DNA of 64,000 nucleotides from Pseudomonas gingeri (GTDB lineage: Bacteria > Pseudomonadota > Gammaproteobacteria > Pseudomonadales > Pseudomonadaceae), in assembly GCF_013386165.1 (NCBI RefSeq), contig NZ_JACAOS010000015.1, positions 1 to 64,000 of the forward strand, given 5' to 3'. The notes below the pieces were generated by a model. The model was not told the origin of the DNA, did not search any database, and saw only the letters and a program-made list of their open reading frames with translations. Shown here one piece after another: positions 18,467-26,591 of the stretch. Every line of letters begins with the position of its first letter. Position 1 is the first letter of the stretch. The position numbers were made by a program, and so were the translations under genes.

Positions 18467-19096
18467 ATGTATATTCCCGAACACTTTGCAGAGCGCCGCC
18501 CCGAACAACTGCACAGAATCATCCGTGACCATCCCCTGGGTATTCTCGTGACGCTGGGGGAAACCGGCATGGACACAGACCACATCCCCTTTGACTTTGA
18601 CCCTCACCAAGGCGCCCACGGACTACTGACCGCCCACGTGGCTCGTGCAAACCCGGTGTGGCAGCGCAACCCCGACGGCAAGCCGGTCATGGTCATTTTC
18701 CGCGGCGCAGATGCCTACGTCTCGCCCAACGGCTATGCATCCAAACACGAAACGCACCGCCAGGTTCCTACGTGGAATTACGAAGTGGTACAGGTGCATG
18801 GCGTCATGCGCGTGATGCAGGAAGAAAAACTCCTGCGCCGCACGCTGGCACTGCTGACGCGCCACCACGAATCCAGTGAAAGCAGGCCCTGGAGGATGGG
18901 CGATGCACCGCGGGAATATCTGGATGAAATGGTGTCGAAAATCGTCGGCATCGAAATCGAACTTCAACGCCTCGAATGCAAACGCAAGCTCAACCAGAAC
19001 AAGGAAACACGCGACCGCCTGTCCGCGATCTCGCACCTTCGCGAACGTGGTCACGAGGCCCTTGCATCAGTCATGCAAGAGCCCTTTGGGCTATGA
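18467..19096 (+). CDS. PaiB-like FMN-binding protein
   Basis: 209-residue FMN-binding split-barrel protein of the PaiB family. Recognised from MYIPEHFAERRPEQLHRIIRDHPLGILVT at the start, DHIPFDFD and the YVSPNGYASKHETHRQVPTWNYEVVQVHG core. PaiB proteins bind FMN and are often called negative regulators, though some are FMN-dependent enzymes. ATG 18467 begins the family's usual N-terminus; the frame is open further upstream into the divergent MocR gene. Confidence 0.9.
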   Translation: MYIPEHFAERRPEQLHRIIRDHPLGILVTLGETGMDTDHIPFDFDPHQGAHGLLTAHVARANPVWQRNPDGKPVMVIFRGADAYVSPNGYASKHETHRQVPTWNYEVVQVHGVMRVMQEEKLLRRTLALLTRHHESSESRPWRMGDAPREYLDEMVSKIVGIEIELQRLECKRKLNQNKETRDRLSAISHLRERGHEALASVMQEPFGL

Positions 19097-19175
19097 CGAC
19101 TGCCGCCATTTCCGCCCCTTACCTCGCCTCACGGCGGAAGTTTTCTCAAATCATCCGGCAGAAGGAGACAACACC

Positions 19176-19934
19176 TTGGAACTGACTACCACCACACTCC
19201 TTGTCACCTTCGCCGGAGTGTTCCTGATCTGCTTCATGAAGGGCGCGTTCGGTGGTGGCTTTGCCATTGTCGGCATCCCGCTCCTGTCGCTGGTAATGGA
19301 CCCGATCACCGCCGGCGGCCTGCTTGCGCCCTTGTTTATCGCAATGGACTTGTTCGGCCTGCGCTACTGGAAGCCATCCACCTGGTCAAAGCCGGACCTT
19401 AACCTGCTGGTGCCCGGCCTTGTCGTCGGAATCGGCGTCGGCTATCTGCTCTTCCGCATCATGGACCACCGTGCGATCGGCATTGTGATGGCCGTGGTGA
19501 CGCTGATTTTTGTCGGCCTCTGGTTCAAGGCCGGCGGGGAAGTCAGGGTACAGCCGCGCTCGTCGCCCAAGGCGGTGGTTGCAGGACTCACATCAGGCAT
19601 CACGACCATGGTCGCGCACTCAGGCGGTCCACCCCTGGCGATCTATCTGCTGCCGCTCGGCCTGAGCAAGCAAGTCTATGCCGGCACGACCAGCATGTTC
19701 TTTACCGTGGGCAACCTGCTCAAGGCCGTGCCCTGGCTGATCCTCGCCAGACCCACAGGCAACGTGTTGAGCCTGACATTGATCTGCCTGCTCGCCGTTC
19801 CCAGTGGGGTATGGCTTGGCTGGCGACTGCACGCAAGACTGGACCAGCGCCAGATGTATCGCGCCTGCTACGGCCTGCTGGTCGTCACCGCCATGAAGCT
19901 GCTATGGGATGGCGTCTACGGCTATATCAGCTGA
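19176..19934 (+). CDS. TauE/SafE family sulfite exporter-like permease
   Basis: 252-residue integral membrane protein with about eight spans and the paired glycine-rich segments of the family (FMKGAFGGGFAIVGIPLLSL and TSGITTMVAHSGGPPLAIYLLP). Members export sulfite or organosulfonate-derived anions. A TTG start at 19176 is chosen because GAAGGAGA lies 8 bases upstream. It follows the PaiB-like gene by 79 bp and is probably in the same MocR-controlled unit. Confidence 0.88.
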   Translation: MELTTTTLLVTFAGVFLICFMKGAFGGGFAIVGIPLLSLVMDPITAGGLLAPLFIAMDLFGLRYWKPSTWSKPDLNLLVPGLVVGIGVGYLLFRIMDHRAIGIVMAVVTLIFVGLWFKAGGEVRVQPRSSPKAVVAGLTSGITTMVAHSGGPPLAIYLLPLGLSKQVYAGTTSMFFTVGNLLKAVPWLILARPTGNVLSLTLICLLAVPSGVWLGWRLHARLDQRQMYRACYGLLVVTAMKLLWDGVYGYIS

Positions 19935-20145
19935 AATCTGGCTGGGGAAAAGGGGCAGTCAGCGGGACTGCACACTGGGATTTGCCAGGAAATCCCAGTC
20001 AAGAGAATAGGGAACTGTCCTGCCTGGTTGAAAAAACAGCCAGACGATTGGACTTGTCTGCGAAGTTTTTTGTGGCCTCAAGGGCCTCTTCGCGGGCAGG
20101 TCTGAATACCAGTCAGTTAAGAACAATCTCAAGCCTGGCTGAAAT

Positions 20146-20282
20146 TTGTGGCGAGCGGGCTTGCCCGCGCTGGGCTGCGAAGCGGCCCTGAAACCGGTGA
20201 TTGCGGTGTGTCAGGTAGAACACGATGATCGGTTTTACGGCTGCTACGCAGCCGAGCGCGGGCAAGCCCGCTCGCCACAAAA
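20146..20282. repeat. REPIN/BIME: two inverted Pseudomonas REP elements
   Basis: Left arm TTGTGGCGAGCGGGCTTGCC continues CGCGCTGGGCTGCG. The right arm is its inverted copy ending GCAAGCCCGCTCGCCACAA. About 70 bases of spacer, itself with small hairpins, separates the arms. Such paired REP elements are abundant between genes in fluorescent pseudomonads and are moved by RAYT transposases elsewhere in the genome. The bases either side (19935-20145) hold no gene I can support. Confidence 0.85.
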
Positions 20283-20530
20283 TCGCGCTCGACCTCAAGC
20301 GGCCTTAACTGATGGGGATATTAGGGCAAGCCCTGCTGACAAGGTCCGTGTCGGGACACAATCCTGCGTGCGGCACAAAGCGCCTGTAGAGGCCGGATTT
20401 ATTGCCGTTACCCAACTTTGTACGGTACAGCTGCGTGACAAGTATCAGGTACAGCGTCCGGCGATCTGGCGCTGGGCCAATACTTGTCGCTATTGTCTAA
20501 TTCCCCCGCCTCTCGATTCTGGAGCCCGCC
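20283..20530. other. Promoter region of the LysE-family gene
   Basis: No open frame of note. It contains two copies of GGTACAG spaced about 28 bases apart (near 20424 and 20451) upstream of the LysE start, possibly operator half-sites. A TTCTGGAG ribosome site precedes the ATG at 20531. Confidence 0.35.
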
Positions 20531-20923
20531 ATGAACCTGTCGACCCTGATCCTTTTTCTCCCGGCATGCTTCGCCCTGAACATGGCCCCCGGTCCGAACA
20601 ACCTGCTCTCAGTCAGCAACTCGACGCGCTACGGCTTTCGCACCTCGTGCCTGGCAGGCCTGGGCCGCTTGGTAGCCTTTGCCGGCATGATCGCCCTGGC
20701 CTCGGCGGGCCTGGCGGTGGTACTACAAACCTCGGAACTGCTGTTCTACGGCATCAAGATCCTCGGCGCGGCCTATCTGATCTACCTCGCCATCCAACTC
20801 TGGCGCGCCAATCCCGAGGCCGGCACCCGCGCCCAAGGCGCCCCCGCCAGCCTGCGCGCCCTCGCCCGCCAGGAGTTTCTGGTGGCCGCCGGCAATCCAG
20901 ATGATGGGGAATATAAATATTAG
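20531..20923 (+). pseudogene. LysE-family exporter, 5' part, interrupted by the prophage
   Basis: N-terminal two thirds of a LysE/RhtB amino-acid exporter: LSTLILFLPACFALNMAPGPNNLLSVSNSTRYGF is the conserved opening. Native sequence runs to GGCAATCCA at 20891-20899 (residues VAAGNP), after which prophage DNA adds DGEYKY and a stop. The missing C-terminus lies at 62905-63165. Joining the two restores VAAGNPKAILIFTAFLPQF, the normal LysE text. The exporter is presumably non-functional in the lysogen, and restored on excision. Confidence 0.9.
20891..20912. other. attL attachment site
   Basis: GGCAATCCA followed by the phage arm CCAGATGATGGGGAAT (20897-20912). This arm is the inverted partner (14 of 16 bases) of the arm at attR, as expected for the two halves of a serine-integrase attP. 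Confidence 0.85.
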
Positions 20924-21026
20924 TCGCTAGCCATAAAGGACTAGCTTCGAGGAAGCTTCTACAAGCCTTTCAAAGCAAATCCGATAATGGCAGTATGTGG
21001 CTAGAGAAATTTTTAGGGACGGATGA

Positions 21027-21323
21027 ATGATGGTAGATTTCGATAGGGCTATTGCTGTAGCAAGGGAACAGGTTGAGAGGTTGGTTCCAGGCGCAAAAGA
21101 TATTACCCTTGAAGGGGTCTTAATTTCATCAGATAACAAGCTTTATGAAGTTACGTACAGCTACAATCTTGAAAGAATTCCTAACATCTCCAGATCACCC
21201 AAAGGTCTAACCAACATAGATGTACTAGCCAACCTAGTTGGAAAAAGAAGAGAGTACAAAGTGTTTCTTGTTGACTTTCAAAGCGGTCAATTCAGGGGCT
21301 TTAAACGATACAAGGAGGATTAA
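21027..21323 (+). CDS. Unknown protein paired with a PIN nuclease
   Basis: 98 residues, starting MMVDFDRAIAVAREQVERLVPG, probably alpha then beta rich (YEVTYSYNLERI, REYKVFLVDFQSGQFRGFKRY). Not recognised as a known antitoxin. Its stop is 4 bases before the PIN gene start, and the PIN gene's ribosome site lies within its last codons, so they are translationally coupled. AT-rich composition contrasts with the surrounding genome, a sign of recent acquisition. A role as the regulator, sensor or immunity partner of the PIN protein is inference. Confidence 0.7.
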   Translation: MMVDFDRAIAVAREQVERLVPGAKDITLEGVLISSDNKLYEVTYSYNLERIPNISRSPKGLTNIDVLANLVGKRREYKVFLVDFQSGQFRGFKRYKED

Positions 21324-21327
21324 TAAT

Positions 21328-21795
21328 TTGGCTAGCCGAAAGCTAATCATAGACACCAATCTTTTTTTACTTTTGGTTATTGGCTCGATTGAAGAAAGAA
21401 GACACATTAAAAACTCCAATCGACTGAATAGCTATACATCCGATGATTTTGATGTACTTCTAGAAGTAATGAAAGCCCACAGTGAAATCTGCTTGACTCC
21501 GTACATAGCAGCCGAGGTTTCGAATTTAATTGATTTGAATGGAGATGCAAAACATAAAGCTTTCGACTTCGCAAAATATTATTTCTCAACATTTACTCAG
21601 ATTAAAACCAACTTGAGAGTCGATACCGGCCTGAATGATTTCCTTCTGTATGGTCTTACTGATTGTTCACTAGCCTCGCTTTGCTCCGAATATAATATTG
21701 TAACCAATGACAATAAATTGCTACCGGCATTGTTCGCAGTGTCGCATGATAATGTTATTCCTTTTGAAGCTGCTAGGGCAGCTTACGGAAAATGA
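21328..21795 (+). CDS. PIN-domain putative ribonuclease
   Basis: 155 residues from a TTG start with AGGAGG 9 bases upstream. The acidic residues of a PIN active site are in the expected order: D9 (LIIDTNLFLLL), E63 (TPYIAAEVSNL), D112 (GLTDCSLASL) and D128 (IVTNDNKL). It would cut RNA. It is longer than VapC toxins and lacks their usual spacing, so it may belong to another PIN group. First operon after attL; candidate toxin or anti-phage effector. Confidence 0.75.
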   Translation: MASRKLIIDTNLFLLLVIGSIEERRHIKNSNRLNSYTSDDFDVLLEVMKAHSEICLTPYIAAEVSNLIDLNGDAKHKAFDFAKYYFSTFTQIKTNLRVDTGLNDFLLYGLTDCSLASLCSEYNIVTNDNKLLPALFAVSHDNVIPFEAARAAYGK

Positions 21796-22115
21796 TATTT
21801 TTCCGGTTTAGGCATGATTGGCGCTTGGGAAGAGGGTATATCTGTGGGTCGAAATTGGCTATTCAACTGTGGGGAAATCAAGCTAGGCACCAGCAAACCG
21901 GACGAATATCAATATAAACTCTCTCGACAACCCGCCTTCGGCCACTAAGAGAACTCAAGTGATGATGGGGTAAGCGATACCGTCAGGCTGGATGCAGACA
22001 TGTTCGCGATGACACAGATAGCTGGGGTTACATCTTTCAGTTCAACGCCTTTAGTAGGAAGCCTATGAAGCTACCAAGATACGGATGAGTTTGCGAAAAC
22101 AGTTGGGGATATCGC
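21796..22115. other. Non-coding stretch in the accessory region
   Basis: No convincing gene on either strand. It separates the PIN pair (plus) from the end of the HEPN gene (minus) and may hold terminators for both, though no strong hairpin with a U-run is seen. Confidence 0.5.
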
Positions 22116-22625
22116 TCACAATCGATCATTCAGTCGCGACGAAAAAAAAACCTGGATATCTGGGCGAGTTTCCAGAGCAAAGGTCATCACAGCCAGTGCT
22201 TGGCCAAGAAGAGCGTCGTTTCTTTCAGAGCCCTCAACGAAATCCGCATGACCAGCCCCGCCATCTTGATACTTCGCGCCGTGTACGAGATTATTTCTCA
22301 CTCGGCGAATCGCAAGAAAGAGATCAGCCGTACTATCCACTGCCCCCATATCTTTCCATCCAAGCATTCCATTGGCGAGCTTCACCTGTTTTTTGGGCGG
22401 ATTGCCAACTAAAGCAGGAGCAATTCCTTGGGCAACGACATTGTTTAGGAACCCCGGGCCTAGGTCTCGGGAGAATCCGTCCCAGTCGGGAGCTACCCCA
22501 TCGTCGTTGCCAATTGCATACGTTCCAGACCTCTTCAGCGCGCACTCGAATCTAGAGAAAACGACGAAGAAATCCATAGCCAGCTTCGGCAGCTCCGCCT
22601 CAAGTGCCTCTTCAATCAAGCTCAT
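22116..22625 (-). CDS. HEPN-like protein with RxxxxH motif
   Basis: 169 residues, helical. The R110-N-N-L-V-H115 sequence in AIRRVRNNLVHGAKY is the RxxxxH ribonuclease motif of HEPN domains, with the preceding helix (FFVVFSRFECALKRSG) also typical. Start 22625 is chosen because GGGGGAA lies just upstream; the frame extends further but overlaps the upstream gene. It follows the TIR-like gene by 49 bp on the same strand. HEPN proteins of this type are frequent effectors in toxin-antitoxin and abortive infection systems. Confidence 0.7.
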   Translation of the reverse strand: MSLIEEALEAELPKLAMDFFVVFSRFECALKRSGTYAIGNDDGVAPDWDGFSRDLGPGFLNNVVAQGIAPALVGNPPKKQVKLANGMLGWKDMGAVDSTADLFLAIRRVRNNLVHGAKYQDGGAGHADFVEGSERNDALLGQALAVMTFALETRPDIQVFFSSRLNDRL

Positions 22626-22674
22626 ATTTCCCCCAGGATGCGACCTAATTGAGATTGAGCAACTAAGCTCGCTG

Positions 22675-23490
22675 CTACCAATTCTTGATCGTATATCCAC
22701 AAGCCTTAAGCTCTTTGACGATCTCTTTTTGCCACGCCCCGGCCTGGTCCAGAGGTACATAGACCACACCACTGATGTCGTTCGGTGTCTCAATTTTGCC
22801 TTTGACTAAGGCGCATACGTTTTCCCTGCCGAGCTTAGCCATCAGATAACCATGCTCAAAAACGACATTCTGCCGAGCTCGGTCCTTCGGGTTTTCTTTC
22901 TGCTCGTGATATCCCCGCCCCTGATCGCAGGGCGTGTACAGCACCAGAGCAAAGTCCGCTTCGTTGGTATAACGCTCAATCTTTTCGATGATCGTCAGAC
23001 CAGCGTTGGCCTGTTCATGCAGGATTATTGCCTCTAAACCGAGATTGTCGATGAACCGACTTACCTCGTACTTAGCAAGGTCATCCCTCCCATGCACGAT
23101 GAACACCTTTCGTTTGTTCCTTGCGACGACCGGGACTGACGATGACCATGTGGTTGCGTGCACGGGCTTCGCGGCTTGTACCGGAGGAAAGCCTTCGTAC
23201 CCTGACAGATTCAGCGAATCTAGTAAGGGAGTGAACTGTTCAGACAGATAGGTTCTGCGCTCAGCATAGGTTGGGAATTTTTGCTTGATCCAGGTCCAAA
23301 ACGAATCCAAGCTTCCGTGCTGTTTAACAAACGACGGAAGTCGATGCCCAATTTCTGAGTCAGTTAAGAGCTGATGCCTCAGTTGGAGATAATCTGTTGG
23401 GTCCGCCGCATTCCCAGTAGCACGTGCGGACAGAAGGTTTTGCAAATAGACAACCTTGTCGAAGTGGCTCTCCAAAAATTTTATACTCAT
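22675..23490 (-). CDS. TIR-like nucleotide-binding protein
   Basis: 271 residues. The C-terminal half (about 128-265) matches the predicted TIR-like domain found in Cap12 and PycTIR effectors: KVFIVHGRDDLAKYEVSRFIDNLGLEA, then RARQNVVFEHGYLMAKLGRENV with E212. TIR domains of this kind usually degrade NAD+. The N-terminal half (about 1-95: GSLDSFWTWIKQKFPTYAERRTYLSEQFTPLLDSL) resembles sensor regions seen in AbiJ-type proteins, which is a weak assignment. Start 23490 is preferred; a start at 23550 is possible. It is the first gene of a two-gene unit with the HEPN protein. Confidence 0.8.
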   Translation of the reverse strand: MSIKFLESHFDKVVYLQNLLSARATGNAADPTDYLQLRHQLLTDSEIGHRLPSFVKQHGSLDSFWTWIKQKFPTYAERRTYLSEQFTPLLDSLNLSGYEGFPPVQAAKPVHATTWSSSVPVVARNKRKVFIVHGRDDLAKYEVSRFIDNLGLEAIILHEQANAGLTIIEKIERYTNEADFALVLYTPCDQGRGYHEQKENPKDRARQNVVFEHGYLMAKLGRENVCALVKGKIETPNDISGVVYVPLDQAGAWQKEIVKELKACGYTIKNW

Positions 23491-23810
23491 CAAACAGATT
23501 CCGTTCTCGCGATTAAGTGACAAGACTGTTGGGTGGAACGAACGCACCAAAAGTTACCAATTTGCCACAACCCTGTCCACCTGATCGGCAATGACATCAG
23601 CTTCGGCGTCAAAAGCGGCCACCGAAGTCTAGGCACAAAAGAGTTAGTAGTGAGGTCATGCTGGGCACCAGCACCCCTAACAACTCAGCCTTGCCCCGGC
23701 TAATCCCGGCCATCAAAGCGAATAAACTGACAGCTCGTCGGCACGAATCGAAATTTCTTACGCACGCAACCACTGTATGCACAAACAGAAATCTTGAATA
23801 CCTAACCTCA
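23491..23810. other. Non-coding stretch upstream of the TIR-HEPN operon
   Basis: No gene supported. It must carry the promoter of the TIR-HEPN operon on the minus strand. Beyond that I see no repeats or hairpins of note. Confidence 0.4.
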
Positions 23811-24000
23811 TGATCACCCCCGATCCAAATCCGAGTGGCTAAACCACTGGCGCAAGCTCCTGGACGATCACGAATTTCGGATGCTCTGTCCGGAGGCGCA
23901 CCGTAACACCTGTCTAACCCTCAGTAAGGAAATGCTCAAGGCGCAGATCATCAACCTGGACCAGCGGCTGGAAATGGACGAACTTGCCAACGCCGCGTAA
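23811..24000 (+). pseudogene. Frameshifted remnant of a small phage-type protein
   Basis: An ATG at 23811 reads MITPDPNPSG then stops, while the next frame reads SEWLNHWRKLLDDHEFRMLC and ends LEMDELANAA at a stop at 23998. The two parts together look like one short helical protein with a one-base indel in the run of C residues. No in-frame start exists for the second part except an internal methionine. Confidence 0.5.
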
Positions 24001-24065
24001 TGGCATGCCGTCGAGACCCTCATTGATTCTAAGCCTAACTTTCTGCCCCGGGGTCCTATGACGTT

Positions 24066-24470
24066 GTGCCCACGCAAGGAGGCCCATCCATTGGCAAGCT
24101 CATCAGCAGGATTTATTACCCGGCTGCAGTCTCCGACTCCCATGGACAGTGGGCAGCTCAAGTGGTCGACGCGAAGGAAGGGCGTCGGCTGGTGTTTCGC
24201 ATCAGCGCCGATGTATGGGCAATGGACGGACTGACGCTTACGAAGCCTGACGGCAGCACCTATGACTTAGTGCTGACTGGCAAGCGCATCCAAGGAAAGG
24301 GATACTCGATTATAGGTGATCCGGGCACCTATCGAGCGCTTGCCGAGATCGCCCAGATAGCTCTGGAAAATCATGACTTCAGTGCCTACCAACGAGCACG
24401 CCCACTACTGACTGCAGCCGCGTTCACAAAATGCATATCATGCACGGACCACTTTGCGCTACGCGAATAA
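24066..24470 (+). CDS. Unknown protein of 134 residues or fewer
   Basis: GKLISRIYYPAAVSDSHGQWAAQVVDAKEGRRLVFRISADVWAM is well-formed coding sequence with no family recognised. The frame can start at GTG 24066, but a clean AAGGAGG lies 8 bases before an in-frame ATT (24090-24092), as though the ancestral start ATG had become ATT. If so, translation may be weak or the gene may be decaying. Neighbours are a frameshifted fragment upstream and an AT-rich cargo gene downstream. Confidence 0.5.
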   Translation: MPTQGGPSIGKLISRIYYPAAVSDSHGQWAAQVVDAKEGRRLVFRISADVWAMDGLTLTKPDGSTYDLVLTGKRIQGKGYSIIGDPGTYRALAEIAQIALENHDFSAYQRARPLLTAAAFTKCISCTDHFALRE

Positions 24471-24561
24471 TGTCCAATGTGCCGTGGACAAGGCTTTGTC
24501 GCAAAAAACCACGCAGGAGCTACAGTTAACATTCCAAATAAATGTTAAAGGAGTGACATAA

Positions 24562-25593
24562 ATGGCGATAGACATTTTCAATAGCAAAACAGCCCCAGAA
24601 AAACAACACCTCATTTATAAGATGCTCATGGAGGATAGATTTAAGCCCGAGCAAGAAGTTCTTAAACACTGGGCTGATGGTTTTGAAGATCGCGATGGGA
24701 AATTCATAATCGAATTTCAAACAACCTTCGAATCATCATTTTGGGAGCTGTATTTGTACGCTGTGCTAAAAGAGCTAGGCTGCACAACTGACATGCAGTA
24801 CCACACACCTGACTTTGTAGTAGAGGGTCCTTTTCCATTTGGGCTTGAAGCAGCCATTGCAAGACCAGAAGAAAAAACTGGAAAACCCGCTTTTGGGTAC
24901 TCCCGAGAAGATCTACCTGATGACTTTACAGATTTCAATATCCAATCAACCTTGAGGATTTGCAATAGTTTCGATTCAAAGATAAAGCGATACCGAAACT
25001 ACTATTCCAACCTCCCACACATGCAGCACAGACCATACATCATAGCAATTGCATCCTTTGATCGGCCCGCCGCCCATCTAGCGTCTACGCGACCAATACT
25101 AGCAGCGCTATACGGTCTCTATCATGACGAGGCCGCAACAAATATAAATGACGAGAGCGTAGTAAGTTACAACGTATACAGCGCACCGAAAACTGAAAAA
25201 ACAAATATTCCTGTCGGGTTATTTTGTGACAACTCTTACCCTGAAGTATCTGCCGTTATTTATAGCTGTCTAGCCACCTGGGGAAAAGTCCGGGCTCTAG
25301 CCGACAACCCAGACGCCCAAACAACCTACACAACCTTTCATCCAAACGAGAACAGCATAACACCCACAATCAAAAGAACACTAAAAATCAACTATACCGA
25401 ACACCTAATGGACGGACTTTTTATTCTTCACAACCCATATGCAACGAACCCCATACCCAAGGGGGTACTATCCCACCCAAGAGTATGCGAAATTAACGTT
25501 GCGCCAGACGGAGAACTACTAATTGATTCCCCAGAAGATTTTTTGCTAATAAGAATGCTGAATTCTTCCTATACCAAAAAGACCAAAGAATAG
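24562..25593 (+). CDS. Unknown 343-residue cargo protein, possibly nuclease-like
   Basis: ATG 24562 follows an AAGGAG site. The region FQTTFESSFWELYLYAVLKELGC then TPDFVVEGPFPFGLEAAIA resembles the helix-PD-(D/E)xx core of restriction-like folds, but the lysine of ExK is not evident, so this is tentative. The C-terminus has NPYATNPIPKGVL. The gene is AT-rich and uses codons unlike the virion genes, indicating separate origin. It is convergent with the Dam-like methylase; that arrangement does not by itself make a restriction-modification pair. Probable phage cargo. Confidence 0.6.
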   Translation: MAIDIFNSKTAPEKQHLIYKMLMEDRFKPEQEVLKHWADGFEDRDGKFIIEFQTTFESSFWELYLYAVLKELGCTTDMQYHTPDFVVEGPFPFGLEAAIARPEEKTGKPAFGYSREDLPDDFTDFNIQSTLRICNSFDSKIKRYRNYYSNLPHMQHRPYIIAIASFDRPAAHLASTRPILAALYGLYHDEAATNINDESVVSYNVYSAPKTEKTNIPVGLFCDNSYPEVSAVIYSCLATWGKVRALADNPDAQTTYTTFHPNENSITPTIKRTLKINYTEHLMDGLFILHNPYATNPIPKGVLSHPRVCEINVAPDGELLIDSPEDFLLIRMLNSSYTKKTKE

Positions 25594-25644
25594 CCCCATT
25601 CATCCTGACAAACACCATCGTTTAAATATTATTAATTCCATTCT

Positions 25645-26442
25645 CTAAAACAAGAGCCCGTCCAAGCCGGAGGGCTCCCAGTTCATAATCACCAGCTCAC
25701 CCGTCACCTCGGCCTTTCCCTGCCGCTGATTCGTCGTGGTGTACCGAATATCCAGCGTCTCGAAGTGAAGGCCCTCGAACACACGCCGAATGTCCGGGTG
25801 ATCGTTAATGCTGACCATGACCTTGCCCTTACAGCGCCGCATGAAGTCGGCCATGCGCTCATAGTTCTCGAATGGGAAGTCGACACCATAGCCGGCGGTC
25901 TGCCAGTAAGGTGGGTCCATGTAGTGGAACGTATGCGCACGGTCGTATCGATCGGCGCAGTCAAGCCAGGGTAGATTTTCGACGTAGGTACCGGACAGGC
26001 GCTGCCAGGCGGCCGAGAGGTTTTCCTCGATACGCAGCAGGTTGATAGCCGGGCCAGTGGTTGCGGTGCCAAACGTCTGCCCTGTGACCTTGCCGGCGAA
26101 GGCATGGTGCTGCAGGTAGAAGAATCGGGCGGCACGCTGAATGTCGGTGAGAGTTTCGGGGCGGGTCATCTTCTGCCACTCGAACACCTGGCGAGAACTG
26201 AGCGCCCATTTGAACTGGCGTACGAATTCTTCGAGGTGGTTCTGCACGACGCGATACAGCGTCACCAGGTCGCCGTTGATGTCGTTGAGGACTTCAACCG
26301 GCGCCGCCTGGGGGCGCATGAAGTAGAGCGCGGCACCGCCGGCAAAGACTTCGACGTAACACTCGTGGGGTGGGAAGAGAGGGATAAGGCGGTCGGCCAG
26401 GCGGCGTTTGCCGCCCATCCAAGGAATGATGGGTGTAGACAT
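25645..26442 (-). CDS. D12-class DNA adenine methylase (Dam-like)
   Basis: N6-adenine methyltransferase of 265 residues. The AdoMet motif is IPWMGGKRRLADRLIPLFP with EVFAGGAALYF, and the catalytic motif is DPPY in FHYMDPPYWQTAGYG. Likely recognises GATC-like sites, protecting phage DNA or timing packaging. ATG 26442 is chosen over a TTG three codons upstream. No cognate nuclease is certain. It is located just beyond the spanin genes at the left end of the late region. Confidence 0.9.
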   Translation of the reverse strand: MSTPIIPWMGGKRRLADRLIPLFPPHECYVEVFAGGAALYFMRPQAAPVEVLNDINGDLVTLYRVVQNHLEEFVRQFKWALSSRQVFEWQKMTRPETLTDIQRAARFFYLQHHAFAGKVTGQTFGTATTGPAINLLRIEENLSAAWQRLSGTYVENLPWLDCADRYDRAHTFHYMDPPYWQTAGYGVDFPFENYERMADFMRRCKGKVMVSINDHPDIRRVFEGLHFETLDIRYTTTNQRQGKAEVTGELVIMNWEPSGLDGLLF

Positions 26443-26591
26443 TATAAGCAAGACCTTTACTGTATGGATAAACAGGTGCTAGGCTCGCTCCGCTTTGTGC
26501 ACGAAGCAGGAGCCTTGGCTGGACTTGCAGGGACAATCTGCGAGGACGGCGGCCGCCCTGGATGTTGACGCATCCAGGGCAGCCGCTTCTT

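Noticed and set aside
24562-26442. Restriction-modification pair of the 343-residue protein and the Dam-like methylase
   Set aside because: Genes are convergent, differ in composition, and the nuclease signature lacks a clear catalytic lysine; orphan Dam genes are common in phages.
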